A stretch of DNA of 41,805 nucleotides. It comes from a virus. How positions within the stretch are numbered: the stretch's first letter is position 1; each line of letters opens with the position of its first letter. Below the pieces are notes generated by a model. That model had not been told where the DNA came from. It worked only from the letters and a program-made list of their open reading frames with translations, and did no database searches. Below, in pieces: positions 32,100-37,450 of this stretch. The DNA lies in IMG/VR virus record IMGVR_UViG_3300011115_000186, positions 1 to 41,805 of that record. One strand, written 5' to 3'. Made by a program: the position numbers and the translations under genes.

Positions 32100-32170
32100 T
32101 TCAGTCCCCTATGAAGTCCCGCACCCAGTCGATGCGGACTTGGCGGGGTGTATGTGAATGCTGCGTGCAT
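32096..32170 (-). CDS. 24-aa leader peptide
   Basis: A short frame starts at the ATG at 32170 after a well-spaced AGGAG and ends in TGA overlapping the next start (ATGA). The peptide, MHAAFTYTPPSPHRLGAGLH and a few more residues, is basic, rich in His and Pro, and has no clear fold. An upstream start at 32293 would place the promoter inside the gene, so I reject it. It may act as a leader that couples or regulates the 55-aa gene. Confidence 0.45.
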   Translation of the reverse strand: MHAAFTYTPPSPHRLGAGLHRGLK

Positions 32171-32182
32171 GGTGCTTCTCCT

Positions 32183-32198
32183 AACTGAATTGAACTGA
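32183..32198 (-). repeat. 16-bp leader repeat, copy 2
   Basis: Identical on the plus strand to 31835-31850 (AACTGAATTGAACTGA), again just upstream of a ribosome binding site (AGGAG) for the 24-aa peptide. Confidence 0.75.
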
Positions 32199-32203
32199 AT
32201 GTA

Positions 32204-32221
32204 ATTCAGGTGAACCTGAAT
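32204..32221. promoter_or_regulatory. palindromic operator-like site 1
   Basis: A perfect 8-bp inverted repeat, ATTCAGGT-GA-ACCTGAAT, lies in the leader downstream of the 32268-32295 promoter. A close relative occurs at 32833-32848 and a weaker one at 33788-33803. Each is followed on the plus strand by CGCTAT-like sequence. Confidence 0.5.
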
Positions 32222-32267
32222 CGCTATTTGAAGGGGGGGACAATGAATTCTCTCTCCCTTCGCCTCC

Positions 32268-32295
32268 ATTATAACACAAATACAAGATACCACAA
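32268..32295 (-). promoter_or_regulatory. sigma70 promoter with extended -10, start of the micro-operon
   Basis: On the minus strand: TTGTGG (32290-32295), a 16-bp spacer, and a perfect TATAAT (32268-32273) preceded by TG (TGTTATAAT). It drives the 24-aa and 55-aa genes and may contribute to the long operon behind them. Confidence 0.65.
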
Positions 32296-32299
32296 TAGT

Positions 32300-32830
32300 T
32301 TACGAAAAAATGTTGAGCAGGGGGATTTTTGGGGGTAAAAGGCGATATATGTAAAAAGCTGTTGGAACTGGAATAAATATTGGAATCGGTGATTGTGGAT
32401 AAGTCGGGGAAACGGGATTTGTAAGTGGTTGATCTATATAGAGAAAGAAAGAGAGAGTAGTAGTAGTATATATATATATATGTATAAATTCCAAAATTCC
32501 ACGATTCCACAACTTTCTGCATTTTCAGCGAGGCCGGGAGGATGACTGGGAGTACGGAGTTGGGATTTGCATAATCACTCGCTGCCAAAAAGCTACTACG
32601 AAAAACGCTCCGTGGGGTCGTATTCGATTTTGATTTTGGAATTTTGGAATATCCACAGGTTATACATGGAAAAAGCCTTTAGAATCAAGCACTTACAGAG
32701 TTCCACACAGCTACAAAAAGTATAGCAAATTTGGAATTATATGTAAAATTTATTCCAATTCTGGAATTCCACGATTCCAACTCAGTTCCAATATTCTGGA
32801 ATCGCTCTGGAACTATGGAATCGGGTGACC
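32300..32830. other. candidate replication origin: iteron-rich non-coding region
   Basis: The ~530-base stretch has no convincing gene. I count 14 exact copies of TGGAAT or its complement ATTCCA, at 32369, 32381, 32488, 32496, 32504, 32637, 32645, 32732, 32752, 32762, 32766, 32774, 32797 and 32816. A perfect DnaA box (TGTGGATAA, 32394-32402) and an 8/9 match (ATATCCACA, 32649-32657) are present, with a TA run at 32468-32486 and G-rich and A/T-rich patches. Clustered iterons in both orientations, DnaA boxes and a DNA-unwinding-like element beside the early promoter are what an origin should look like. No origin-binding protein is identified, though the HTH protein is a candidate. Confidence 0.55.
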
Positions 32831-32832
32831 AA

Positions 32833-32848
32833 TTCAGGTTGACCTGAA
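32833..32848. promoter_or_regulatory. palindromic operator-like site 2
   Basis: Inverted repeat TTCAGGT-TG-ACCTGAA at the edge of the iteron region, followed on the plus strand by ACGCTATATAAGGAATC. It shares this arrangement with sites 1 and 3. Confidence 0.5.
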
Positions 32849-32899
32849 ACGCTATATAAGGAATCGCCTAATGCTTGCTTGGCGCATTTCAACCCCTTG

Positions 32900-33006
32900 C
32901 CATGCACGCACACACGCACTTGCTCACGCGCGCCGACACATAACTGGTATCTTAAGAAACCTTGGGACAAAAAAAACCCCACACAATCTTTCGACTGTGT
33001 GGGGTT
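32900..33006 (-). repeat. terminator/spacer cassette, copy A
   Basis: This is the first of three similar ~100-bp units. On the plus strand it has a CACGCAC-rich segment, then GACACATAACTGGTATC (32935-32951), then an A run and the terminator hairpin of the minus-strand 225-aa gene. Copies B and C have the same order. Confidence 0.6.
32967..33006 (-). terminator. strong intrinsic terminator of the 225-aa gene
   Basis: On the minus strand there is an 11-bp stem (AACCCCACACA pairing with TGTGTGGGGTT, 10-base loop), followed by eight T residues. It begins 9 bases after the gene's stop and would keep transcription out of the origin region. Confidence 0.85.
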
Positions 33007-33014
33007 CGTGGCGC

Positions 33015-33692
33015 TTATTTGTTGTACGCTGTCCAGAAGGCTATGATTGCAAGGCCGTATTTCTCAGGGTTTGCTGTCGTATCACCACGCGCCTTCGCAG
33101 ATTTCACGCTTTTCTCGCCTTCTGCGAATTTTGCCTTCTGCGAATCTGTGAACAACTTTGTCTCGCCACGCTTGCGTGCAACCTTGCCTAACAGATTTTG
33201 TGCGGCACTTATAAGGCGTTTAAAATTGTCGCTGGAATGCTTGGATACTTCCGCGCGGCACGCTACTATGTGAGCATACTTGGCTGCACCTAGTTCGGCC
33301 TTGTTATTTGCTGTAGTTAATGCTTGCTGAGTCCATGACATAACATAAGCCACCGTGAAGGCCACGCGCTCGCCTTTCCAATCTAAATCCTTATCCTCAC
33401 GCCCGAGTTTAATAAGCGTGCCGCCTTCACCGATACCATATTGACCGAATCCCGTTTTGCCGCCGTTGTCCCACAATTCGGCGGCGTGTAGTAAGAATCC
33501 ACTGACCAATTCGGCGCGGGTAGTTTCGGCAATATCGCCGATTTTCTTCGCCTTCGAAAATGTAGAATCTTTCCCGATGACATACTGCGCTATCGCAGCC
33601 ATGCCAGTAGCGTTTACGCTGGCTTTGTATCCAGCGTCACGCAAGGAAGTAATCAACAAGTCCGAAGGAAGAGGTTTATTTGCTTTTGACAT
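33015..33692 (-). CDS. hypothetical early protein (225 aa), own promoter and terminator
   Basis: This 225-residue, Ala/Lys-rich, mostly helical protein has recognisable stretches TGMAAIAQYVIGKDSTFSKA, GGKTGFGQYGIGEGGTLIKL and a basic end with KAKFAEGEKSVKSAKARG. No catalytic motif or family is recognised. It stands alone between a strong sigma70 promoter with a 40-base conserved leader and a strong terminator, which fits an independently expressed early gene, perhaps for host takeover. The ribosome site (GAAAG) is modest. Confidence 0.65.
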   Translation of the reverse strand: MSKANKPLPSDLLITSLRDAGYKASVNATGMAAIAQYVIGKDSTFSKAKKIGDIAETTRAELVSGFLLHAAELWDNGGKTGFGQYGIGEGGTLIKLGREDKDLDWKGERVAFTVAYVMSWTQQALTTANNKAELGAAKYAHIVACRAEVSKHSSDNFKRLISAAQNLLGKVARKRGETKLFTDSQKAKFAEGEKSVKSAKARGDTTANPEKYGLAIIAFWTAYNK

Positions 33693-33712
33693 AATATACT
33701 TTCAAGAGTTTC

Positions 33713-33752
33713 AACGAACTGTCCGAAAATATTCCTATTCCCGATCCAGTAA
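33713..33752 (-). repeat. conserved 40-bp 5' leader, copy 1
   Basis: This leader matches the one at 34401-34440 over 40 bases without gaps (31 identical by my count). It includes AACTGTCC and CGATCCAGTAA or TGATCCAGTAA on the plus strand. It runs from just downstream of the -10 box into the untranslated region. Confidence 0.65.
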
Positions 33753-33756
33753 GGCA

Positions 33757-33785
33757 ATATTAGCGCATACCGTGGCAAATGTCAA
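33757..33785 (-). promoter_or_regulatory. strong sigma70 promoter of the 225-aa gene
   Basis: Minus strand: perfect TTGACA (33780-33785), 17-bp spacer, TAATAT (33757-33762). An operator-like palindrome abuts the -35 box on its upstream side. Confidence 0.8.
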
Positions 33786-33787
33786 GT

Positions 33788-33803
33788 TTCAGGCGGAACT
33801 GAA
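33788..33803. promoter_or_regulatory. palindromic operator-like site 3 (imperfect)
   Basis: TTCAGGCGGAACTGAA has 5-bp outer arms (TTCAG/CTGAA) and is followed on the plus strand by TCACTATATAAGGATTC, like site 2. It lies 2 bases upstream of the -35 box of the 33757-33785 promoter. Confidence 0.4.
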
Positions 33804-33825
33804 TCACTATATAAGGATTCAGACC

Positions 33826-33927
33826 ACGCGCAACCACGCACGCGCATAGCCGCGCCCGACGACACATAACTGGTATCAAAGGGATATTGGGCACAAAAAA
33901 AGGGACAGAGCCGAAGCCCTGTCCCTT
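33826..33927 (-). repeat. terminator/spacer cassette, copy B
   Basis: It has the same order as copy A: a CACGCAC-rich part, CGACGACACATAACTGGTATC around 33857-33877, an A run, then the terminator hairpin of the 149-aa gene. Confidence 0.65.
33893..33927 (-). terminator. intrinsic terminator of the 149-aa gene
   Basis: On the minus strand there is an 11-bp stem (AGGGACAGGGC with GCTCTGTCCCT, one G-T pair) closed by the stable loop TTCG, followed by a run of T residues. It begins 7 bases after the stop. Confidence 0.88.
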
Positions 33928-33933
33928 CTCATG

Positions 33934-34383
33934 TTAGTCGCATTGGATCTCGTACTTCTCGACTACCTTCGTCTCCGTGCCCACTACGATGCGTCGGCAA
34001 GTTGCGCTGTCGTCTTTCACATACGCTGACAGGCTGACTACAATCCCGTCTGGCAGTTTAAAAGTGTAGTCACGATTGATGCTGCTGCTGCTGGGCCAAT
34101 CGCGCGTCGTTGGGTCACCCACTACCTTATCGTTAAGGTAATCAAGAAGCTTGGCAAGCCGTTCGCACTTGAAGCTATCCAAGTTGTAGATCGTCGCGCT
34201 AATCTGTACATCATTACCAGACACATAGACCGACACATAGTCAATCTCCATTGTCAAAACGTCGACAATCGGTTCGATCTTTTTAGCCATCTTCTTAAGA
34301 AGCTTGATCTCTTTCCGTTGCTGTGCGATTGACTCCAACACAATGTTGATGCTGCGGGCCACTGTCTCTTTTGCTGTTGCCAT
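33934..34383 (-). CDS. hypothetical early protein (149 aa), own promoter and terminator
   Basis: This 149-residue protein has a helical basic N-terminus (IAQQRKEIKLLKKMAKKIEP) followed by a beta-rich part: MEIDYVSVYVSGNDVQISAT, YTFKLPDGIVVSLSAYV and RRIVVGTETKVVEKYEI. ACGGAGAGC precedes the ATG. No family is recognised. Like its neighbours it is a single-gene unit between a strong promoter with the conserved leader and a TTCG-loop terminator, suggesting strong early expression. Confidence 0.65.
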   Translation of the reverse strand: MATAKETVARSINIVLESIAQQRKEIKLLKKMAKKIEPIVDVLTMEIDYVSVYVSGNDVQISATIYNLDSFKCERLAKLLDYLNDKVVGDPTTRDWPSSSSINRDYTFKLPDGIVVSLSAYVKDDSATCRRIVVGTETKVVEKYEIQCD

Positions 34384-34400
34384 AATGCTCTCCGTTAGTT

Positions 34401-34440
34401 AACAAACTGTCCAACAGCATTCCTGCTGCTGATCCAGTAA
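34401..34440 (-). repeat. conserved 40-bp 5' leader, copy 2
   Basis: Second copy of the leader at 33713-33752. On the minus strand it contains a possible small hairpin, CAGCA-GCAGGAA-TGCTG. Confidence 0.65.
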
Positions 34441-34444
34441 CTTA

Positions 34445-34473
34445 ACTATAAGGGATCGGGTCTCTTTTGTCAA
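34445..34473 (-). promoter_or_regulatory. strong sigma70 promoter of the 149-aa gene
   Basis: Minus strand: perfect TTGACA (34468-34473), 17-bp spacer, TATAGT (34445-34450), with GATAAC directly upstream of the -35 box as in the next promoter. Confidence 0.82.
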
Positions 34474-34510
34474 GTTATCAGAGGTATTCGCGTCCTACGG
34501 AGCGCCGTTG

Positions 34511-34600
34511 CCATCGCACGCACTCAGACGCCCGACGACAAATAACTGGTATCATAAGAAATCTAGGCACAAAAAAAGGGAGCCGAAGCTCCCTTTTTTA
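34511..34600 (-). repeat. terminator/spacer cassette, copy C
   Basis: Same order as copies A and B: a CGCACGCAC part, CGACGACAAATAACTGGTATC around 34533-34553, an A run and the terminator of the 64-aa gene. Confidence 0.65.
34569..34600. terminator. bidirectional intrinsic terminator
   Basis: GGGAGC-CGAA-GCTCCC is flanked by seven A and six T residues, so it can end transcription on either strand. On the minus strand it follows the 64-aa gene and has the loop TTCG. Confidence 0.85.
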
Positions 34601-34614
34601 CGAGTACGCCTTTT

Positions 34615-34809
34615 TCAGCGATCTGAATTGCATCCTCCAGCATCGCTTTTCTCCAAAAGTGAGTATCCGGCAGCCTTCACCTCTTCCGAGGTCGGGCGGC
34701 AGTAGCCGCTAAACTCGTACCCCCTCCAGTCGGCACCGACTGGAAACACATTTGTCACTTCAAGCTCATCATCAATGATGGTGTAAGTTGCACCGTAATA
34801 CTGTGTCAT
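34615..34809 (-). CDS. small hypothetical early protein (64 aa)
   Basis: I start this at the ATG at 34809, where GGAG lies 6 bases upstream. An ATG at 34836 lies too close to the transcription start and lacks a ribosome site. The 64 residues, beginning MTQYYGATYTIIDDELEVTN, include VGADWRGYEFSGYCRPTSEE and are acidic and aromatic-rich. It is the first of three single-gene minus-strand units, nearest the divergence point. A small acidic early protein could be a host-takeover inhibitor or a DNA mimic, but that is speculation. Confidence 0.6.
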   Translation of the reverse strand: MTQYYGATYTIIDDELEVTNVFPVGADWRGYEFSGYCRPTSEEVKAAGYSLLEKSDAGGCNSDR

Positions 34810-34857
34810 GCTTCTCTCCAAAGAACTTCTAGGCATGATTGCTTTCGAAGTAATTCA

Positions 34858-34886
34858 ACTATGCCATATCCTCTTCTATTTGTCAA
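34858..34886 (-). promoter_or_regulatory. sigma70 promoter of the 64-aa gene
   Basis: Minus strand: perfect TTGACA (34881-34886), 17-bp spacer, CATAGT (34858-34863), with GATAAC upstream of the -35 box, as in the 34445-34473 promoter. Confidence 0.75.
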
Positions 34887-35084
34887 GTTATCGGCGGATA
34901 GCGACCCCATGCCCCCTTTTCTCAGATGAGCCTCCCCCTCGCCCCCTTACCCCATAACTTGCACAAACCACACAACACTTTTCCAAATCCCCCCACTCCC
35001 TACTAAGTTAGTATCCACTACCCACCCCCCTACAAAACAAAAACCCAAACTAAAAAATATTTCTACAAAAAATTCTGAAAAACG
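34887..35084. other. divergence-point spacer, G-poor and C-rich on the plus strand
   Basis: No gene is seen. The plus strand is strikingly rich in C and A and almost without G between ~34,930 and 35,080, with several CCCCC runs followed by an A-rich stretch. It separates the minus-strand early units from the terminase genes. It could contain late promoters, a packaging site or a second replication element; I see no direct proof for any of these. Confidence 0.4.
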
Positions 35085-35093
35085 TGGTACATT
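35085..35093 (+). promoter_or_regulatory. late promoter candidate (extended -10)
   Basis: TGGTACATT lies after an A/T-rich stretch and matches the TGGTACAAT core of the minus-strand promoter at 31881-31909. There is no good -35 box. If it is real, the terminase gene cannot start at the GTG at 35084. Confidence 0.3.
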
Positions 35094-35128
35094 ACAAACT
35101 TACTAACGGAGTGCCCTTTTCCTCCATG

Positions 35129-35686
35129 ATAGAACTTGTCCCTGACATAGACGAAGACATCCCCCTGCCGTCCTCTGCAACAGAGGCCATGCCCTACCTC
35201 ACTTCCCGTGAGGAACTAGAGATGCGTGGACGCACGATCAAATTAATATCTGATCTAACAGGCAACCCGATAGAGCCAACAGAAGCTGACCGAGGCGAAG
35301 CCTTGAAGCTGGCTCACAACATGATGATCAACCCGGCGCAGTCACCCAATCTTGCGGTTTATGCCAATGAGACCCTTGCCTATTTAGCAGGCATGGTTGC
35401 CCAACACGATACCTTGGTGGTCAAGGAACTCTCTGACCTTAAGAAGTACATTGTTAATAAGCTCATTGCAGAGACGGATAGCCCTGATGCCAAGACAAGG
35501 CTTGTTGCCTTACGCGCTTTGGGTGAAGTAGATGGGGTAGATGCCTTCAAACGGCGCTCTGAGATCACAGTTAAGCAGCAGTCTATTGAGGAAGTAGAGA
35601 AGGAACTGCTTGAAACCCTTGCTAAACTGGAGCGGCGCACAGTAAATGTAGAAGCAATAGTGGTAGACAATGCGGTTAACGCCTGA
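35129..35686 (+). CDS. terS: putative terminase small subunit
   Basis: This protein is 185 residues from the ATG at 35129; GTG codons at 35111 and 35084 are longer alternatives and none has a clear ribosome site. The N-terminus is acidic (LVPDIDEDIPLP), the middle is helical (RTIKLISDLTG, LAYLAGMVAQHDTLVVKELS), and a Lys/Glu-rich helix follows near the end. It lies directly before and overlaps the large terminase gene, the standard place for the small subunit that recognises phage DNA for packaging. The sequence is not similar to a named family that I can confirm, so the call rests mainly on position. Confidence 0.65.
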   Translation: MELVPDIDEDIPLPSSATEAMPYLTSREELEMRGRTIKLISDLTGNPIEPTEADRGEALKLAHNMMINPAQSPNLAVYANETLAYLAGMVAQHDTLVVKELSDLKKYIVNKLIAETDSPDAKTRLVALRALGEVDGVDAFKRRSEITVKQQSIEEVEKELLETLAKLERRTVNVEAIVVDNAVNA

Positions 35687-37184
35687 ACTAGTGGCGCAGC
35701 TTAAAGCTGCCCTGCCTACTATGCCTGATGACATGAAAAGGCGTACCCTAGAGCTACTAAAACAGTGGGATAGTGAGTCAGTACAGCTAGTGGCACAGGA
35801 ATCTATACTGGAATTTGCCAATCATGTCTATCCGGGGTACAAAGTAGGCCCACACCACCGTAGACTAGCCAAAATCTTTGAAGAAATAGCGGCAGGTAAG
35901 AAAAAGCGGGTCATTGTTAACATAGCGCCGCGACATGGTAAGTCAGAACTCATATCCTATCTTGCCCCTGCATGGTTTTTGGGCAAATACCCCCATAAAA
36001 AGGTCATAATGGCCTCACATACCGCTGATTTGGCGGTAAATTTCGGGCGTAGAGTGCGAAATCTGGTCAGTTCTGACCCGTATAAAGACATATTTCCGCA
36101 GGTAGAACTGCAAGCTGACTCTAAAAGTGCATCTAGATGGGGGACAAACTTCAATGGAGAGTACTTTGCAATTGGTGTCGGTGGTGCTTTGGCTGGCCGT
36201 GGCGCTGACCTGTTTATTATTGACGATCCACACTCTGAACAGGACGCGAAACAAGGAAGATCGGATGTTTTTCTTCCTGCTTGGGAGTGGTTTCAGTCTG
36301 GGCCTATACAACGGCTTATGCCCGGTGGTGCAATTATTGTTGTCATGACCCGGTGGAGTAAGTTGGACTTAACGGGGCAGATTGTTAGCCAGATGGCTAA
36401 AGAAGAAGATGTGGATGAGTGGGAGGTTGTAGAGTTCCCTGCCATACTCAACGACAAGCCGCTTTGGGGTGAATTTTGGTCGATTGAAGAACTGCTTGGG
36501 AAGAAAGCAGGGATGGATCCCCGGTACTGGCAAGCCCAGTATATGCAGAATCCTGTGTCAGAAGAGGGTGCGCTACTTAAGAAGGAATGGTGGAATATAT
36601 GGGAGAAGGACAGCCCACCGGAGTGTGAATTCACTATTATGTCCTTGGATGCTGCTCAAGAAGCCAATAATAGGTCTGATTACAATGCACTGACTGTATG
36701 GGGAGTGTTCTTTAATGAGGTCACTAAGGCGTACAACATCATTCTACTTAACGCAATTAAAAGACGCTTGGAGTTTCCTGATCTTAAGAAGCTGGTACTG
36801 GAGGAATATAAAGAGTGGCAACCTGATGCGTTCGTGGTTGAAAAGAAGTCAAATGGCGCTGCGCTCTATCAGGAACTAAGGCGTATGGGGATTCCGGTGG
36901 GGGAGTTTACTCCGGGCAAAGGACAGGATAAGATAAGCAGGGTGAATGCTGTTTCTGATTTGTTTTCATCGGGGATGGTATGGGCACCTGATCGCAGGTG
37001 GGCTAAGGAGGTCATTGAGGAGTGCAACGACTTTCCTAGCGGAACGAATGATGACTTGGTGGACTCCACGACACAGGCCATCATGCGGTTTAGGCAGGGT
37101 GGGTTTATCCGCTTGCCGTCTGATGAGCCAGAACCGATACGGGAATTTAAGAGTAGTCGCAACGCGGGGTTCTATACAATATGA
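35670..37184 (+). CDS. terL: terminase large subunit (packaging ATPase-nuclease)
   Basis: This 504-residue DNA-packaging motor has both expected domains. The ATPase has Walker A APRHGKSE (86-93), Walker B LFIIDDPH (181-188) and a coupling region with VVMTRWS. The nuclease (RNase H fold) has SLDAAQ with D327, VEKKSNGA with E391 and NDDLVDS with D461/D462. Length and motif order match complete phage large terminases. The start overlaps the small-subunit gene by 17 bases, and the end overlaps the next gene (ATGA). The motor acts at the portal vertex to fill the procapsid. Confidence 0.93.
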   Translation: MRLTPELVAQLKAALPTMPDDMKRRTLELLKQWDSESVQLVAQESILEFANHVYPGYKVGPHHRRLAKIFEEIAAGKKKRVIVNIAPRHGKSELISYLAPAWFLGKYPHKKVIMASHTADLAVNFGRRVRNLVSSDPYKDIFPQVELQADSKSASRWGTNFNGEYFAIGVGGALAGRGADLFIIDDPHSEQDAKQGRSDVFLPAWEWFQSGPIQRLMPGGAIIVVMTRWSKLDLTGQIVSQMAKEEDVDEWEVVEFPAILNDKPLWGEFWSIEELLGKKAGMDPRYWQAQYMQNPVSEEGALLKKEWWNIWEKDSPPECEFTIMSLDAAQEANNRSDYNALTVWGVFFNEVTKAYNIILLNAIKRRLEFPDLKKLVLEEYKEWQPDAFVVEKKSNGAALYQELRRMGIPVGEFTPGKGQDKISRVNAVSDLFSSGMVWAPDRRWAKEVIEECNDFPSGTNDDLVDSTTQAIMRFRQGGFIRLPSDEPEPIREFKSSRNAGFYTI

Positions 37185-37441
37185 CAACGCAAAAGTTTGC
37201 TGGGTCTAATCAGCTTATAAATAGGCTTACTGCGCAAGTGGGGTCTAGGGACAAGGCTTTAAGCATCCTGCGTGAACGAGGTCAGATGTATCAGGGGTCA
37301 GAGAAATTTACTCCCGCAGGGGCTAAACGCAATGCGATGACTGCCCAAGAACGAGCGATAGATAGAGCATCAACTAGATCAGGTAATGCGCCTGAAGCGT
37401 ACAAGTACAGCCTGAAGACAAACCGAGCTACATTGAAGTAA
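37181..37441 (+). CDS. conserved small phage protein between terminase and portal
   Basis: This 86-residue basic protein is coupled to terL by ATGA. It contains NQLINRLTAQVGSRDKALSI, LTAQVGSRDKA as core, then AMTAQERAIDRASTRSG and KTNRATLK. This arrangement recurs between terminase and portal in environmental podovirus-like genomes, from memory, and has no known function. It may be a minor head or packaging accessory protein. There are no Cys and no membrane helix. Confidence 0.7.
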   Translation: MTTQKFAGSNQLINRLTAQVGSRDKALSILRERGQMYQGSEKFTPAGAKRNAMTAQERAIDRASTRSGNAPEAYKYSLKTNRATLK

Positions 37442-37450
37442 GGATACGAC

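Noticed and set aside
32468-32486. TA repeat as a CRISPR or transposon end
   Set aside because: It is a simple dinucleotide run with no spacers or inverted termini; it fits better as an easily melted part of the candidate origin.
32181-32588. 135-aa minus-strand frame in the iteron region
   Set aside because: It is low-complexity (YIYIYYYYS from the TA run), contains the promoter and the DnaA box, and has no ribosome site. It is a product of repeats, not a gene.
32871-33273. Plus-strand frames of 106 and 103 aa over the 225-aa gene
   Set aside because: They lie antisense to a gene with promoter and terminator and have no ribosome site or protein-like composition.
32900-34600. The three repeated cassettes as a CRISPR array
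   Set aside because: The units are ~0.7-0.9 kb apart, contain terminators and enclose genes. There are no regular spacers and no cas genes; the Cas4-like nuclease alone is a common phage recombination enzyme.
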